Assembly (NCBI RefSeq): GCF_000720185.1
Contig: NZ_JOIY01000049.1
Coordinates: 12,291-76,290 of the forward strand
Direction: 5' to 3'
Length of the DNA stretch: 64,000 bases
Source of the DNA: Streptomyces sp. NRRL S-340
Lineage (GTDB): Bacteria > Actinomycetota > Actinomycetes > Streptomycetales > Streptomycetaceae
Part shown: positions 38,449 to 47,956 of the stretch, in pieces
Layout of the letters: each line of letters opens with the position of its first letter
Position numbering within the stretch: position 1 is the first letter of the stretch
Program-made: the position numbers and the translations under genes
The notes under the pieces: generated by a model
Database searches by the model: none
Seen by the model: only the letters and a program-made list of their open reading frames with translations
What the model was told of the DNA's origin: nothing

Positions 38449-39564
38449 ATGCACACGCCATCATCGTCACCGGAAGCGGCACGGGCCGGCGGGACGCCCG
38501 TCCGGATCGGCGCGCTCGTGCCGCTCACCCGCCCCGGCTGGACCGAGGCGGGCCGGCACCTGCTCGCCGGCCTGGAACTGGCCGTTCGGGACGTCAACGA
38601 CGCGGGCGGGATCGCCGGAAGGCCGATCGAACTGCTGGTCAGGGACACCGCCGCCGATCCGGGCAGGGCCGCGGAAGCCGTGGACGAGCTGGCCCGCCTG
38701 GGCGTGGCCGCCCTGGCGGGCGAGTACCACAGCGTCGTCGCCCGTGCCGCCGCCGCCAGGGCCGACGCCCTGCGCGTGCCGTTCCTGTGCTCGTCGGCCG
38801 TTTTCGACGCACTCACCGAACAGCCCACGGACTGGGTCGCGCGGCTGCCCCCGGCGCAGTCCCACGGCTGGCGGATCTACGCGGACTTCCTCCTCGGCGC
38901 GGGCCACAGCCGTATCGCCGTGGCGGCCGAGCCGAGCGTCTACTGGGCGTCCGGCACCCGCATCCTGCGGGACCGTCTCACCCCGCGCGCCGGCTCGGTC
39001 GTCGAACTCGACGTGCGCGCGCTCACCCCGGCGGCGCTGTGCGACGAACTCGCCGGCAGCGGCGCGACGGCCCTGCTCCTGCTGGCCGGTCACCCGGAAC
39101 CGGCGGTGCCGGTCGTCCGGGCCGTACGCCGTGACCCGCGCCTGGCCGGTGTCCTGATCGGGGCTCCGGCCGGGCAGCCCGAGTTCACCGGATGGGCGGC
39201 CTCGCTGGGTGAGGACGGCGCCGCGGTCCCGTTCCTGCGCTACCTGCCCGAGCGCTTCGGTCCCCTCGGCGCACGCGTCGGGACGGCTCTGCGCGAGGAG
39301 TCGGGCGCCGCCCCGTCGTTCGTCGCCTTCGAGGGCTACGACACGATCGCCGTCCTCGCCGACGTGCTGCGCTCCCACGGCACGGACGACCGGGCGCGCA
39401 CCGCCGCGGCCTGGCCGCACGTCGCGGTCGAGGGCACCCGCGGGCCGATCCGGTTCTCCCGCGCACCGGGCATCAGCGTGTGGCAGTGGGAGTGGGCACC
39501 GGTCCAGGTCGTCGACCGGGACCCGGCGCAACCGGACCGCTTCCGGATCCTCCACACCGGCTGA
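38449..39564 (+). CDS. ABC transporter substrate-binding protein, Leu/Ile/Val (LivK) type
   Basis: A 371-residue periplasmic-binding-protein type I fold. Start: VRIGALVPLTRPGWTEAGRH, then LELAVRDVNDAGGIAGRPIE, the family hallmark, and LGVAALAGEYHSVVARAAA; the second lobe has FEGYDTIAVLADVLRSHG. Oddly there is no signal peptide or lipobox: the protein starts with a polar 15-residue stretch. No permease or ATPase genes are adjacent. It may be a cytosolic ligand-binding protein or rely on a partner's transport. It is followed by a strong terminator and diverges from the leader/GST unit. Confidence 0.8.
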   Translation: MHTPSSSPEAARAGGTPVRIGALVPLTRPGWTEAGRHLLAGLELAVRDVNDAGGIAGRPIELLVRDTAADPGRAAEAVDELARLGVAALAGEYHSVVARAAAARADALRVPFLCSSAVFDALTEQPTDWVARLPPAQSHGWRIYADFLLGAGHSRIAVAAEPSVYWASGTRILRDRLTPRAGSVVELDVRALTPAALCDELAGSGATALLLLAGHPEPAVPVVRAVRRDPRLAGVLIGAPAGQPEFTGWAASLGEDGAAVPFLRYLPERFGPLGARVGTALREESGAAPSFVAFEGYDTIAVLADVLRSHGTDDRARTAAAWPHVAVEGTRGPIRFSRAPGISVWQWEWAPVQVVDRDPAQPDRFRILHTG

Positions 39565-39600
39565 GCCGGTGCCGGCGCGGAGCGAGCCTCGGCGACGGTC

Positions 39601-39634
39601 GGGGGCGGTTGCGGACTTCTCCGCAACCGCCCCC
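39601..39634. terminator. Bidirectional terminator, 14-bp perfect stem
   Basis: GGGGGCGGTTGCGG and CCGCAACCGCCCCC with a 6-base loop, between the converging binding-protein and 5'-nucleotidase genes. Confidence 0.9.
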
Positions 39635-39728
39635 GGGCGCGGGCCGCTGGCCCGTGCCGTGAGCCGGGGGCACGCAGGCAGTGCGGCACCGTGCCCCCGG
39701 CCGCCCCGCTCCCTGCCCTCGGACGTCG

Positions 39729-41534
39729 CTACCGCAGGACGGTGATCCGGTCGGCGGCCGGCGGCTCGATGGGCGCCGCCGCCGAGGAGTTGGCCGTCAG
39801 GTAGTCGTTGAACGCCTTCAGGTCGTCCGCGCCGACCAGCGGGTTGTTGCCCTTGCCGAGTTCGGTGAAGCCGTCGCCGCCGCCCGCGAGGAAGGAGTTC
39901 ATGGCCACCCGGTACGTGGCGGCCGGGTCGATCGGCGTCCCGTTCAGCCGGACGGAGCCGGCGACGACGCGGGCCGCGCCCGACCGGGTGAGGTCCAGGG
40001 TGTAGGTCAGTCCCCGCGAGACCTGAAGGATCTTCGGTGAGGCCTCGTTCGGGCCGCTGACCTGCTGCTGCAGAGCGGTGACCAGCTGAGCGCCCGTGAG
40101 GTCGACCAGGTTGACCGTGTTGCTGAACGGCTGGACCGTGAAGGCCTCGCCGTACGTCACGACGCCGTCGCCCTCGCTTCCGCTGGCCTTGTAGACCAGG
40201 TCGGAGCGGATGCCGCCGGGGTTCATCAGCGCCAACGCGGCCTTGGGGTCGAGCGACTTGGCGTGCGCGAGCTGGGCGTCCGCGATCAGGTCGCCGAGCG
40301 GGGATTCGGGAGTGGTCGCCCCGCGTCCGTCGATGTCGCCGGAGATGTAGCCGACGGGCCGGTCGGCCACCGGCGCGGCCAGCGCGTTCCAGCGCGAGAT
40401 GAGTGCCGTCATGTCGGCGGCCTTCGGCTGGGTACGGCTCACCACGTGGTTCGCGGACTTCACGCTGGTACGGACGATGTCCTGCGTGCGGCGGTCGTAG
40501 GTCAGCGTGGTGTCGGTGTACAGCTTGCCGTACGAGGACGCCGAGGTGACCATGCGCGGCCGGCCCGACGGGTCGGGGATCGTGCACACGTACGCCTGGT
40601 GCGTGTGACCGGTGACCAGGGCGTCGACCTTGGGCGTGATGTTCTCGGCGATGTCGACGATCGGTCCGGAGATGCCGTCGCCGGCGCCCGGGGAGTCGCA
40701 GTCGTAGTCGTACGAGGCGGAGGCGGGCCGGCCGCCCTCGTGGATGAGCGCGACGATTGACTTGACGCCCTGTCTGTCGAGGATGTCGGCGTACTTGTTG
40801 ACGGTTGCGACCTCGTCGTGGAACTTCAGTCCCTTGACGCCCTCGGCGGTGACGATGTCCGGCGTGCCCTCCAGCGTCACGCCGATGAAGCCGATCTTGA
40901 CGCCGTTGTGCTTCCACACCCAGTAGGGCTTGAGGATCGGCTTGCCGGTCTTCTCGTCCGTCACGTTGGCGGCGAGATACGGGTAGTCGGCGCCCCCGAA
41001 GGTCCGGCCGGGCTCGTAGCAGCCGTCCTTGGGGTGGCAGCCGCCGTTCTGCATGCGGGCGAGTTCGGTCGCGCCCTCGTCGAACTCGTGGTTGCCGACG
41101 CTCGTCACGTCCAGGCCGAGCTTGTTCATCGCCTCGACGGTCGGCTCGTCGTGGAACAGACCCGACAGGAGCGGGCTCGCACCGATCAGGTCACCGGCCG
41201 CGGCCGTGACGCTGTACGGGTGGCCCTTGCGCGCCGTACGCAGCGAGGACGCCAGGTACTCGACGCCGCCCGCGTCGATCTTCTTCGTCGTCCCGTCCGG
41301 CTCGGTCTCGGTGACCTGCCCGGAGGAACCGGCGGGCGGCTCCAGGTTCCCGTGGAAGTCGTTGAACGACAGCAACTGGACGTCGACCGCAGGCCCGCCG
41401 TGCCCGTGGCGGTGGGCTGCCGGCGCGCCGTTCGCGGGCGCGGCCGCCGCGCTCAGCGCACCGGCCGTGACCAGAGCCGCCACGGCTCCGAGTATCCGGT
41501 GGGCGCGGCGTCTTGGCCGGATCGGGTGGGTCAT
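39729..41534 (-). CDS. Secreted 5'-nucleotidase / 2',3'-cyclic phosphodiesterase
   Basis: A 601-residue exported metallophosphoesterase. A Sec signal (residues 1-36, RRRAHRILGAVAALVTAGAL) precedes the catalytic domain with dinuclear-metal motifs LLSFNDFHGN, AGDLIGASPLLSG, GNHEFDEG, ALIHEGG and VTGHTHQAY. The C-terminal 5'-nucleotidase domain shows ESPLGDLIADAQL, ALMNPGGIRSDL and PFSNTVNLVDLTG. It hydrolyses extracellular nucleotides to scavenge phosphate and nucleosides. The start at 41534 follows GGGGAG and gives a compact signal. Single gene; no Pho box was identified. Confidence 0.93.
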   Translation of the reverse strand: MTHPIRPRRRAHRILGAVAALVTAGALSAAAAPANGAPAAHRHGHGGPAVDVQLLSFNDFHGNLEPPAGSSGQVTETEPDGTTKKIDAGGVEYLASSLRTARKGHPYSVTAAAGDLIGASPLLSGLFHDEPTVEAMNKLGLDVTSVGNHEFDEGATELARMQNGGCHPKDGCYEPGRTFGGADYPYLAANVTDEKTGKPILKPYWVWKHNGVKIGFIGVTLEGTPDIVTAEGVKGLKFHDEVATVNKYADILDRQGVKSIVALIHEGGRPASASYDYDCDSPGAGDGISGPIVDIAENITPKVDALVTGHTHQAYVCTIPDPSGRPRMVTSASSYGKLYTDTTLTYDRRTQDIVRTSVKSANHVVSRTQPKAADMTALISRWNALAAPVADRPVGYISGDIDGRGATTPESPLGDLIADAQLAHAKSLDPKAALALMNPGGIRSDLVYKASGSEGDGVVTYGEAFTVQPFSNTVNLVDLTGAQLVTALQQQVSGPNEASPKILQVSRGLTYTLDLTRSGAARVVAGSVRLNGTPIDPAATYRVAMNSFLAGGGDGFTELGKGNNPLVGADDLKAFNDYLTANSSAAAPIEPPAADRITVLR

Positions 41535-41874
41535 GGGCTCCCCTGTGTGAGTACGAGGCTGTTCAGGCTGTGCGGAGCCTATGTTCAACGCGCGTAGCGC
41601 AACAGGGGGTCACTGATCACGAACAGGTTGCACCGGGCTTCCCGCTCAGGACACGCCACTCCCCGGGGGCCGGCGAGCGGCGCCGTCACCGCCCCGGCGC
41701 GCAGTTCCACGGCCGGCGGGGCGGTCGGCCGGACTGCCGGCGGGTCTGCGGACCGGCGGCCCGGCGGCGGGCGAGAGGGCTGGTGCGGGGCGCATTGAGA
41801 CGGCGTACAGAGCGTCTTCAGAGCGGGCGGAAACAATGGTCCGACACGAACGCTGCTCGGCCGTCGGGAGAGTT
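41535..41874. other. Divergent intergenic region
   Basis: Between the nucleotidase and the LuxR-type regulator; no gene, repeat or clear operator seen. Confidence 0.45.
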
Positions 41875-42498
41875 ATGTCCGCCGTACTTGTGCACCCGCA
41901 GGCGTCCGACACCCTGTCCGCCACCGGGTTGAGGGCGATGCTCCGGGAGCTGGAACCCGGGTCGGTGTCCCTGGTCGGCTCGGCGGCCGACGCGGACGTC
42001 GTCGTGTACGCCTCGCACGCGGTGACCGGCACGGAGCTGAGCCGGCTGCGTGAGCAGGCGGAGCGGTGCCGCGCGAAGCACGTCCTGGTGGTCGGGGAGA
42101 TACCGGCCATCTGCCTGCACAACCTGGTCACCTGCCGCATCCACGGGGTACTGAGCCGGGCGGAGACCGACGGCCCGCTCATCGACCGCGCCGTGCACTG
42201 CGCGCACAACGGCGAGGGGATCTTCCCGCCGTCGCTCCAGGGGTCCCTGGTGGTTCAGCTCGGCCAGCTCCAGGAGAAGGTGCTGGAACCGGCGGGCCAG
42301 ACCCTCATGGGGCTGAACCCGCGCGACATCGAAGTGCTGCGGCTGGTCTCGGAGGGGCTCTGTACGAGCGAGATCGCCGTCAAGCTCGCTTATTCGGAGC
42401 GCACCGTGAAGAACTCGGTGCGCTCCGTCATTTCACATCTGGGGGCCCGCAACCGCGCGCAGGCGGTGGCCCGGGCGCTCCGGGAGGGGCTGATCTGA
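41875..42498 (+). CDS. LuxR/NarL-type transcriptional regulator
   Basis: A 207-residue regulator. The C-terminal helix-turn-helix (about 140-205) is typical: LNPRDIEVLRLVSEGLCTSE, IAVKLAYSERTVKNSVRSVI and LGARNRAQAVARAL. The N-terminal 110 residues are shaped like a receiver domain (VLVHPQASDTL, DVVVYASH, HVLVVGEIP, GVLSRAETDGPLI) but lack the usual Asp-Lys switch pattern, so phosphorylation is doubtful. It ends 128 bases from the end of the convergent SARP gene and marks the left edge of the LAP cluster; regulation of the cluster is plausible. An upstream start at 41836 is possible, but GGGAG fits the ATG at 41875. Confidence 0.85.
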   Translation: MSAVLVHPQASDTLSATGLRAMLRELEPGSVSLVGSAADADVVVYASHAVTGTELSRLREQAERCRAKHVLVVGEIPAICLHNLVTCRIHGVLSRAETDGPLIDRAVHCAHNGEGIFPPSLQGSLVVQLGQLQEKVLEPAGQTLMGLNPRDIEVLRLVSEGLCTSEIAVKLAYSERTVKNSVRSVISHLGARNRAQAVARALREGLI

Positions 42499-42626
42499 CC
42501 CCGCCCCGCGTGCCTGCCCGGGCCTTCCCGCCCGTGGGCCTCCCTGCCGGCCGTCCCGCCCGGCGGCCCTCCCTGCCCGGTGGGCCCCGGTCGGGAGCCG
42601 CGTCGGCGGGCCTCGGCGAGGAGCCC

Positions 42627-45600
42627 TCAGCAGTCGCTCAGCAGGCGGCTGCATTCGGCGCCCCCGGGGGCGCCGAGCCCCTCGAAGACCTCCTGGGCGG
42701 ACCGCCACGCCTCGCGGGCGCCCGCCCGGTCGTCGGTGGCCGCGCGCAGCCTGCCGATCCAGACCAGCGCCTGCGCGTGCCGGTAACCGTCGCCCAGGCT
42801 CTGGTACAGGGCGTCGGCCCGGTGCAGGTAGCGCTCGGCGTCCCGGACGCTGCCCCGGGTCAGGTACACCTGGCCGAGGTGCATCATGGCGTCCGCCTCG
42901 CCGCGCGGGTAGCCGGACTTGTGCCAGTGGCCCATCGCGCGTTGCAGCGCGTCGGTCGCACGGCCCGGGCTCCCGGCCGCCATCAGGGCGCGGCCCAGCG
43001 CGCTGAGGGCCCAGGCGGTGCCCCAGTGGTCGTCGGCCCGCTGATAGGCGCGGCGGGCCGTCTCGTAGGCGTGCGCGGCCTGGGCCGGGCGTCCGGTCCG
43101 CAGGTACAGGTCGCCGAGCGGCACGAGGACGGTGCCCAGTTGCCAGTCCTCGCCCGTCCGCTGGAACTCCGCCGCCGCGCGGACCAGTTGTTTGCGCGCG
43201 CGGCGGTAGTGGCGCAGGTACAGGTGGGCGAGGCCGGAGGCGGCCCGGATCTGTGCCTGCCCCTCGCGGGACTGCGCCCGGCGCGCCGCCGAGGCGCCCA
43301 CCCGGAGCGAACGCAGCCACAGGGACCAGTTCTTGTGCAGGTAGAACCAGGAGGTCAGGGCCACCGGGATGCGCCAGGCCAGGTCGTACTGGCCGCAGTT
43401 CAGCGCCAGTTCGCTGATGGCCACCAGGCTGTGCTGGTGGGCGGTGAGCCAGCGCACGGCGCCGCGCCGGTCGGTGGGGCCGCCGGCGGACCAGGGGGTG
43501 GGCTGCGCGGGCAGGAGGTCCCGCACCGGGCGCGGCGCGATCAGCGCGCTCGCCTCGCCTACCGCGTGCAGTGTCCAGCGCAGCAGGCGCAGGCGGGCCC
43601 CGGCGAGTTCCTCCTCGGTGAGCAGCGCCTCGGCCTCCTCGCGGGCGAACTCCCCCAGCAGGTCGTGGAACCGGTAACGGTCCGGGCCGGCCTCGGTGAG
43701 CAGGGTGTTCGCGGTCAGCTCGGCGAGGATCGCGGCCGACTCGCGGGCGGAACGGTTCAGCAGGGCGCCGGCCGCCCGGAGGTCGATGTGTGTGCCGGGG
43801 AACAGGCCCAGCAGGCGGAAGGCTTCCCGCGCCCGCGGCGACAGCTCCTCGACGGAGGCGCGGAAGACGGTGCGCAGGTCGACGCCGGTGTCCGGCACGC
43901 CGGAGGAGAGCACGTCGAGCCGGTTGCCGCCGGCCCGCACCCGCTCCAGCAGTTCGCTCAGCGGCATCCCGGGGCTGCTGACCACGCGGTTGCCGATGAC
44001 GGCGACCGCGAGCGGCAACCCGGCACAGTACCGCACGAGTTCGTCCGCCGCGGTGGGTTCCGGGCGCGTGCGGCCGACGCCCGCGCAGGCGTCCAGAAGC
44101 TCGCGGGCCCCTTCGTGGCTCATCGGTCCGAGGAAGAGGGCGTGTGCGCCGTTGCGCACCACCAGGGTGTCGAGGCGGCGGCGGCTGGTGACGAGTGTGG
44201 CGCAGCCCGCCCCGGTCGGCAGCAGCGGCAGCACCTGCTCGGTGGAGTGCGCGTCGTCCAGCAGCACGAGGAGCCTGCGGTCCTTGGTCAGGGACCGGAA
44301 CAGAGCGGACCGGGCGGTGCCGGTGAGCGGTATCCGGTCCGGGGCGACGCCGAGCGCCACGAGGAAGTCGTAGAGCGCCTCGCCCGCACTGAGCGGCGGC
44401 GCACCGGGGTGGAAGCCCCGCAGTTCGACGTGGAGACAGCCGTCGGGGAACTTCTCGAGGTTCCGGTGCGCCCATTCCATCGCCAGCGTCGTCTTGCCCG
44501 TACCGGCGCTGCCCGTCACGAGACACAGCCGCGGCCCCTCCCCGGCCGCCGTCAACACCTCCCCGAGCCGCGCCAGTTCTCTGTGCCGTCCGACGAACCG
44601 CCCCGCTCGCGGCGGCAGCTGGCGCATGTCGGCCCCGTGGCCGGAGCCGGCCGCCGGTGCGTGCGCGGGGGCTCCGGGGGGCGGGGCGGCGGGTGTGGCG
44701 GAGCGGTGAGGTGCGGCGCGTTCACCGGGTGCGGCCGGCACCGCCGCCGGTGCCGTGGACACGCCGGGCGCCACCGGTCCGGCCGGTCCGCCGAAGGCCG
44801 CGGGCGCGGCAGGTGCGCCGGGCGCCCTGGCGCCGCCCGGCCCGGGCACCCGTAACGCGCTGCCCTCGCGCAGCTGCCGGTACAGCTCGCGCAGCCGGGC
44901 CCCGGGCCGCACCGCCAGCTCCGCGCGCAGCCGGCGGTCGAGGCGTTCGTAGAGGCGCATGGCCTCGTCGCGCTGGCCGCCGCGTTCGAGTGCGGTCATC
45001 ATCAGGGCGTGCGCGGACTCGCGCAACGGGTGGTCGCGTATGACCTGCGTCAGCTCCTGGACAACGATGTCGGTGCGATCCAGGCCCGTCATCAGCCGCG
45101 CGTAGTCCTCGACGGCCGACAGCCGCAGCGCGGTCAGCCGTTCCCGCTCCGCCTGCGCGAACGGCCCCGGCACACCCTGGAGCGGGGTGCCGCGCCACAG
45201 GTCGAGCGCCGCGCGGAACTGCCTGGCGGCGGCGTCGGGATCGCGGTCGCGGAGGGACCTGGCCAGCGCGCACAGGTCGAGGAACCCGGTGCTGTCCAGG
45301 TGCGCGGGCGGCAGCCGCAGGCAGTAGCCCCCGGCGACCGTGGCCAGCACGCCGTCGGTGGCACGCTGCTTGTGCCCGGGGTCCAACTGCTTGCGGAGGG
45401 CCGCGATGTACGTGTGCAGGTTGCCGCTCGCGTTGCCGGGCAGCTCCTCGCCCCACACCGCGTCCATCAGCTGTTCCTTGGAGACCACGCTGCCGCAGGG
45501 GCTGGCGAGGCGGACGAGCACCGCCTGCCGCAAGGGCGGCCCGGAGCTGTGCCGGACCCCGTCGACCTCGACGGTGAGGGAGCCCAGGACGCCGATCCGT

Positions 45601-45692
45601 ACCCCTGCCGCCGGCGCATGTGCCGTGGCGGCCGCGATCCCGCTCGCGCCGGTCGCCGCCTGAGCATCCCTGAGCTGGTAGGCCACGCGCAT
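42627..45692 (-). CDS. SARP-family regulator (AfsR-like)
   Basis: A 1021-residue pathway-type activator. Residues 40-120 are the winged OmpR-like DNA-binding domain (GVLGSLTVEVDG, LMDAVWGEELPG, LHTYIAALRKQL). Residues 125-270 form the bacterial transcriptional activation domain (AQAERERLTALRLSAVEDYA). A Pro/Ala linker follows, then an NB-ARC ATPase at about 345-650 (P-loop VTGSAGTGKTTLA, LLVLLDDAHS), and C-terminal TPRs at about 800-1010. Such regulators switch on antibiotic or RiPP clusters. The start at 45692 has a GGGGG site. Its upstream region contains the TGTTAGCAG core shared with two cluster promoters. Confidence 0.9.
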   Translation of the reverse strand: MRVAYQLRDAQAATGASGIAAATAHAPAAGVRIGVLGSLTVEVDGVRHSSGPPLRQAVLVRLASPCGSVVSKEQLMDAVWGEELPGNASGNLHTYIAALRKQLDPGHKQRATDGVLATVAGGYCLRLPPAHLDSTGFLDLCALARSLRDRDPDAAARQFRAALDLWRGTPLQGVPGPFAQAERERLTALRLSAVEDYARLMTGLDRTDIVVQELTQVIRDHPLRESAHALMMTALERGGQRDEAMRLYERLDRRLRAELAVRPGARLRELYRQLREGSALRVPGPGGARAPGAPAAPAAFGGPAGPVAPGVSTAPAAVPAAPGERAAPHRSATPAAPPPGAPAHAPAAGSGHGADMRQLPPRAGRFVGRHRELARLGEVLTAAGEGPRLCLVTGSAGTGKTTLAMEWAHRNLEKFPDGCLHVELRGFHPGAPPLSAGEALYDFLVALGVAPDRIPLTGTARSALFRSLTKDRRLLVLLDDAHSTEQVLPLLPTGAGCATLVTSRRRLDTLVVRNGAHALFLGPMSHEGARELLDACAGVGRTRPEPTAADELVRYCAGLPLAVAVIGNRVVSSPGMPLSELLERVRAGGNRLDVLSSGVPDTGVDLRTVFRASVEELSPRAREAFRLLGLFPGTHIDLRAAGALLNRSARESAAILAELTANTLLTEAGPDRYRFHDLLGEFAREEAEALLTEEELAGARLRLLRWTLHAVGEASALIAPRPVRDLLPAQPTPWSAGGPTDRRGAVRWLTAHQHSLVAISELALNCGQYDLAWRIPVALTSWFYLHKNWSLWLRSLRVGASAARRAQSREGQAQIRAASGLAHLYLRHYRRARKQLVRAAAEFQRTGEDWQLGTVLVPLGDLYLRTGRPAQAAHAYETARRAYQRADDHWGTAWALSALGRALMAAGSPGRATDALQRAMGHWHKSGYPRGEADAMMHLGQVYLTRGSVRDAERYLHRADALYQSLGDGYRHAQALVWIGRLRAATDDRAGAREAWRSAQEVFEGLGAPGGAECSRLLSDC

Positions 45693-45832
45693 CCCCCATC
45701 GTCGCGTACGAACGGACGATGGCGCCGCAACCAGGCGTCCGCTCTTACCGTGAGCAGGCCCGCGCCGGTCACGCGCGAGCCTCACGCCCTGGCGATGCCG
45801 GTCGTGCACCTGCCAGGAAGAGGTGCTACCAC

Positions 45833-45841
45833 TGTTAGCAG
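45833..45841 (+). promoter_or_regulatory. Cluster motif, short copy upstream of the SARP gene
   Basis: TGTTAGCAG, 141 bases upstream of the SARP start (the gene is on the other strand). It is the 9-base core of the 15-base site found before the P450 and methyltransferase genes. The 45693-45978 gap contains no gene. Confidence 0.5.
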
Positions 45842-45978
45842 GAACTACCCTACCAGGCCGGTCACTTGATCCCCCTGTTCCGCGCGATCCGGGTGGTGCG
45901 TGCACTCCGTACGATGCGGCAGCCGCCTCCTTCCGGGTGATCCGCTCGGTCCCGCTCACGTGATGCGCCGGGCCCCGC

Positions 45979-46893
45979 TCAGGCGATCGGTTCCGTCCCC
46001 TTCACCGCCGACAGGATGTGCGGCCAGGCGGCCGTGCCGAGCGCCGCGTCGGACACGGGGTCCCCGCCCAGCGCGTAGAGCGGATCCCCCGCCAGGGCCG
46101 GCTCGCCCGGCAGCAGCGGATGGTGGCCGGCCCGGGGGGCACCGACCACCGTGGCCTCACGTCCGTGCGCGCGCAGCCTGCGCTGAAGCTCCCCCGCGTA
46201 CGTCAGCGACGGCCACATCGCGTCCGCCCCGCCCGCCACCAGCACCACCCGCGCCGCCGTCCGCTCCACCGGGATCGCCGCGGCGGCCGCCCGCTCCGCG
46301 AACGTCCGCGTGCTGTGCTCGTACAGCGCCCGGAAGGCCGCGGGTCCCGGCCCGCCCGGCTGCGGCAGATACGCCGTGTCGTAGGGGGTGAACGCCAGCG
46401 GCGTACCGCCGTGACGCCAGGAGGAGCGGAAGGGGTACGCGCGGCCGTCCGTGCCGGGGCCGAGGTTCGCCCACACCACCGAGGTCGGCGAGAGCGCCAC
46501 CACCGCCGCCACCCGCGGATCGTGCACCGCGAGCAGCAGCGCCGCCTCCGCGCCCTTCGACTCGCCCAGCACGCTCACCCGCCGCGCGCCGCGCCCGGCC
46601 AGCAGGTCCACGGCGGCGGTGAAGGTCTCCAGGTCGACCTCGCAGATGCCCGGCGGCTGGCCGGGCCCGCCGAACCAGCGGACGGACAGCGCCGCCAGCC
46701 CCTCGGCGGCCAGCAGCCGGCACCGCTCCTCGGCGATCTCGCCGCCCGAGCCGCCGAGCACCAGGACGGCCCTGTCCCAGCCGCCCTCCGGCTCGACGAG
46801 CACGCCCTCCCACGGCTCGGTGACGGGCAGGGTGGTGAGGCTTCCCGGCGCCGCGCCCCGGGCCCGCTCCTCCGCTCCCGCTCCCCCGGACAT
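45979..46893 (-). CDS. Alpha/beta hydrolase, BAAT/acyl-CoA thioesterase C-domain-like
   Basis: A 304-residue hydrolase. The nucleophile elbow is VLGESKGAEAAL, as in bile-acid-CoA:amino-acid acyltransferase/thioesterase C-terminal domains; other landmarks are VLVLGGSGGEIAEERCRLLA, LAALSVRWFGGPGQPPGICE and the last strand VLVAGGADAMWPS, with a candidate His in APRAGHHPLLPG. The ATG overlaps the stop of the luciferase-like gene by one base (TGATG). As the last gene of the left arm it could hydrolyse a peptide, ester or thioester during maturation, or protect the host. Role inferred from position only. Confidence 0.75.
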   Translation of the reverse strand: MSGGAGAEERARGAAPGSLTTLPVTEPWEGVLVEPEGGWDRAVLVLGGSGGEIAEERCRLLAAEGLAALSVRWFGGPGQPPGICEVDLETFTAAVDLLAGRGARRVSVLGESKGAEAALLLAVHDPRVAAVVALSPTSVVWANLGPGTDGRAYPFRSSWRHGGTPLAFTPYDTAYLPQPGGPGPAAFRALYEHSTRTFAERAAAAAIPVERTAARVVLVAGGADAMWPSLTYAGELQRRLRAHGREATVVGAPRAGHHPLLPGEPALAGDPLYALGGDPVSDAALGTAAWPHILSAVKGTEPIA

Positions 46894-47954
46894 CAGGCGA
46901 GCTTCGGCATGACCTGCGAGGCGAACATCCGGAGGCTGGGCTCCATCGTCGCCAGCGTCTGGCCGCCGAAGTCCACCTGCCACAGCATTGTGTCGGCGTG
47001 CAGCTGGGACGAGAGGTGCTGCGCCCGTTCCAGCACCTGTTCCGGGGAGCCGACGACCGCCGTGCCCACGCTGCGGAAGTCGTCGATGCGCATGGTGCGC
47101 AGCACCTGGCCCATCGCCTCGTACGTCGGGTAGTCCTTGGACGTGGTGCCGCTCCAGTCCTCCGCGGACTCCGCCCACACCGTGAGGTACTCGCGCAGCA
47201 GCGGATCGGCCACGCGGTAGGCCTCCTCGTCGGTCTCGGCGACGAACAGCGGGACGCTGACGGCGACCCGCGGCCGGGCGTCCGGTCCGTGCGTCGAGCG
47301 GAAGGTCTCCAGGTAGACCTCGACCATCTCCCGGGTGCCGGCCAGGGCTTCCTTGTGCGGCGGCGGCGTCACGAGCAGTCCGAAGCCCTGCTCGCCGATC
47401 CAGGCGAAGCTCTGCCGCGAGCGCACCGCGGCCACCCACACCGGAGGGTGCGGGCGCTGCTCGGGGCGCGGCAGGCTGGTGGCGCGGCGGAAGGCGAAGT
47501 ACGGGTTCTCCTCGTCCACCGACTCCTCGGTCCACAGCCTGCGTACGGCGGTGACCGTCGCCTGGAAGCGGGCCCGCGACTCGTCCATCGGGATGCCGAA
47601 CGCCTCGAACTCGTAGGGCAGCCAGGCACGGGCGTAGCCGACGTCGAGGCGGCCCCCGCTGATGGCGTCGACCATGGCGGTCTGGGCGGCGATCTGGACC
47701 GGGTGGTGGAAGGACGCCTGGATCGCGCCGGTCATCAGCCGGATGGTGCTGGTGCGCGCGGCGACGGCGGACAGGAAGCCGAGCGGGTCGGGGCAGTAGC
47801 CGCCGTAGTCGCGCAGGTAGTGCTCGGTCATCTTCACGTAGTGCAGGCCCTCGTCCTCGGCGATGCGCGAGAGCGTCAGCACGTCCCGGAAGTAGTCGCG
47901 CGCCGAGCGGACCGCGGGTCGGCAGTCGGGCAGCAACGAGATGCCGTGCTTCAT
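46893..47954 (-). CDS. LLM-class (luciferase-like) flavin-dependent monooxygenase
   Basis: A 353-residue TIM-barrel oxidoreductase using FMNH2 or F420H2. Landmarks: AEDEGLHYVKMTEHYLRDYG, LMTGAIQASFHHPVQIAAQT, AISGGRLDVGYARAWLPYEF, PPVWVAAVRSRQSF and SVGTAVVGSPEQVLERAQ. LLM enzymes of the natural-product type hydroxylate amines or carbons. In this cluster it would be a tailoring oxygenase acting on the modified peptide (for instance N-oxidation). Start at 47954, two bases from the stop of the preceding membrane-protein gene. Substrate unproven. Confidence 0.85.
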   Translation of the reverse strand: MKHGISLLPDCRPAVRSARDYFRDVLTLSRIAEDEGLHYVKMTEHYLRDYGGYCPDPLGFLSAVAARTSTIRLMTGAIQASFHHPVQIAAQTAMVDAISGGRLDVGYARAWLPYEFEAFGIPMDESRARFQATVTAVRRLWTEESVDEENPYFAFRRATSLPRPEQRPHPPVWVAAVRSRQSFAWIGEQGFGLLVTPPPHKEALAGTREMVEVYLETFRSTHGPDARPRVAVSVPLFVAETDEEAYRVADPLLREYLTVWAESAEDWSGTTSKDYPTYEAMGQVLRTMRIDDFRSVGTAVVGSPEQVLERAQHLSSQLHADTMLWQVDFGGQTLATMEPSLRMFASQVMPKLA

Positions 47955-47956
47955 GG

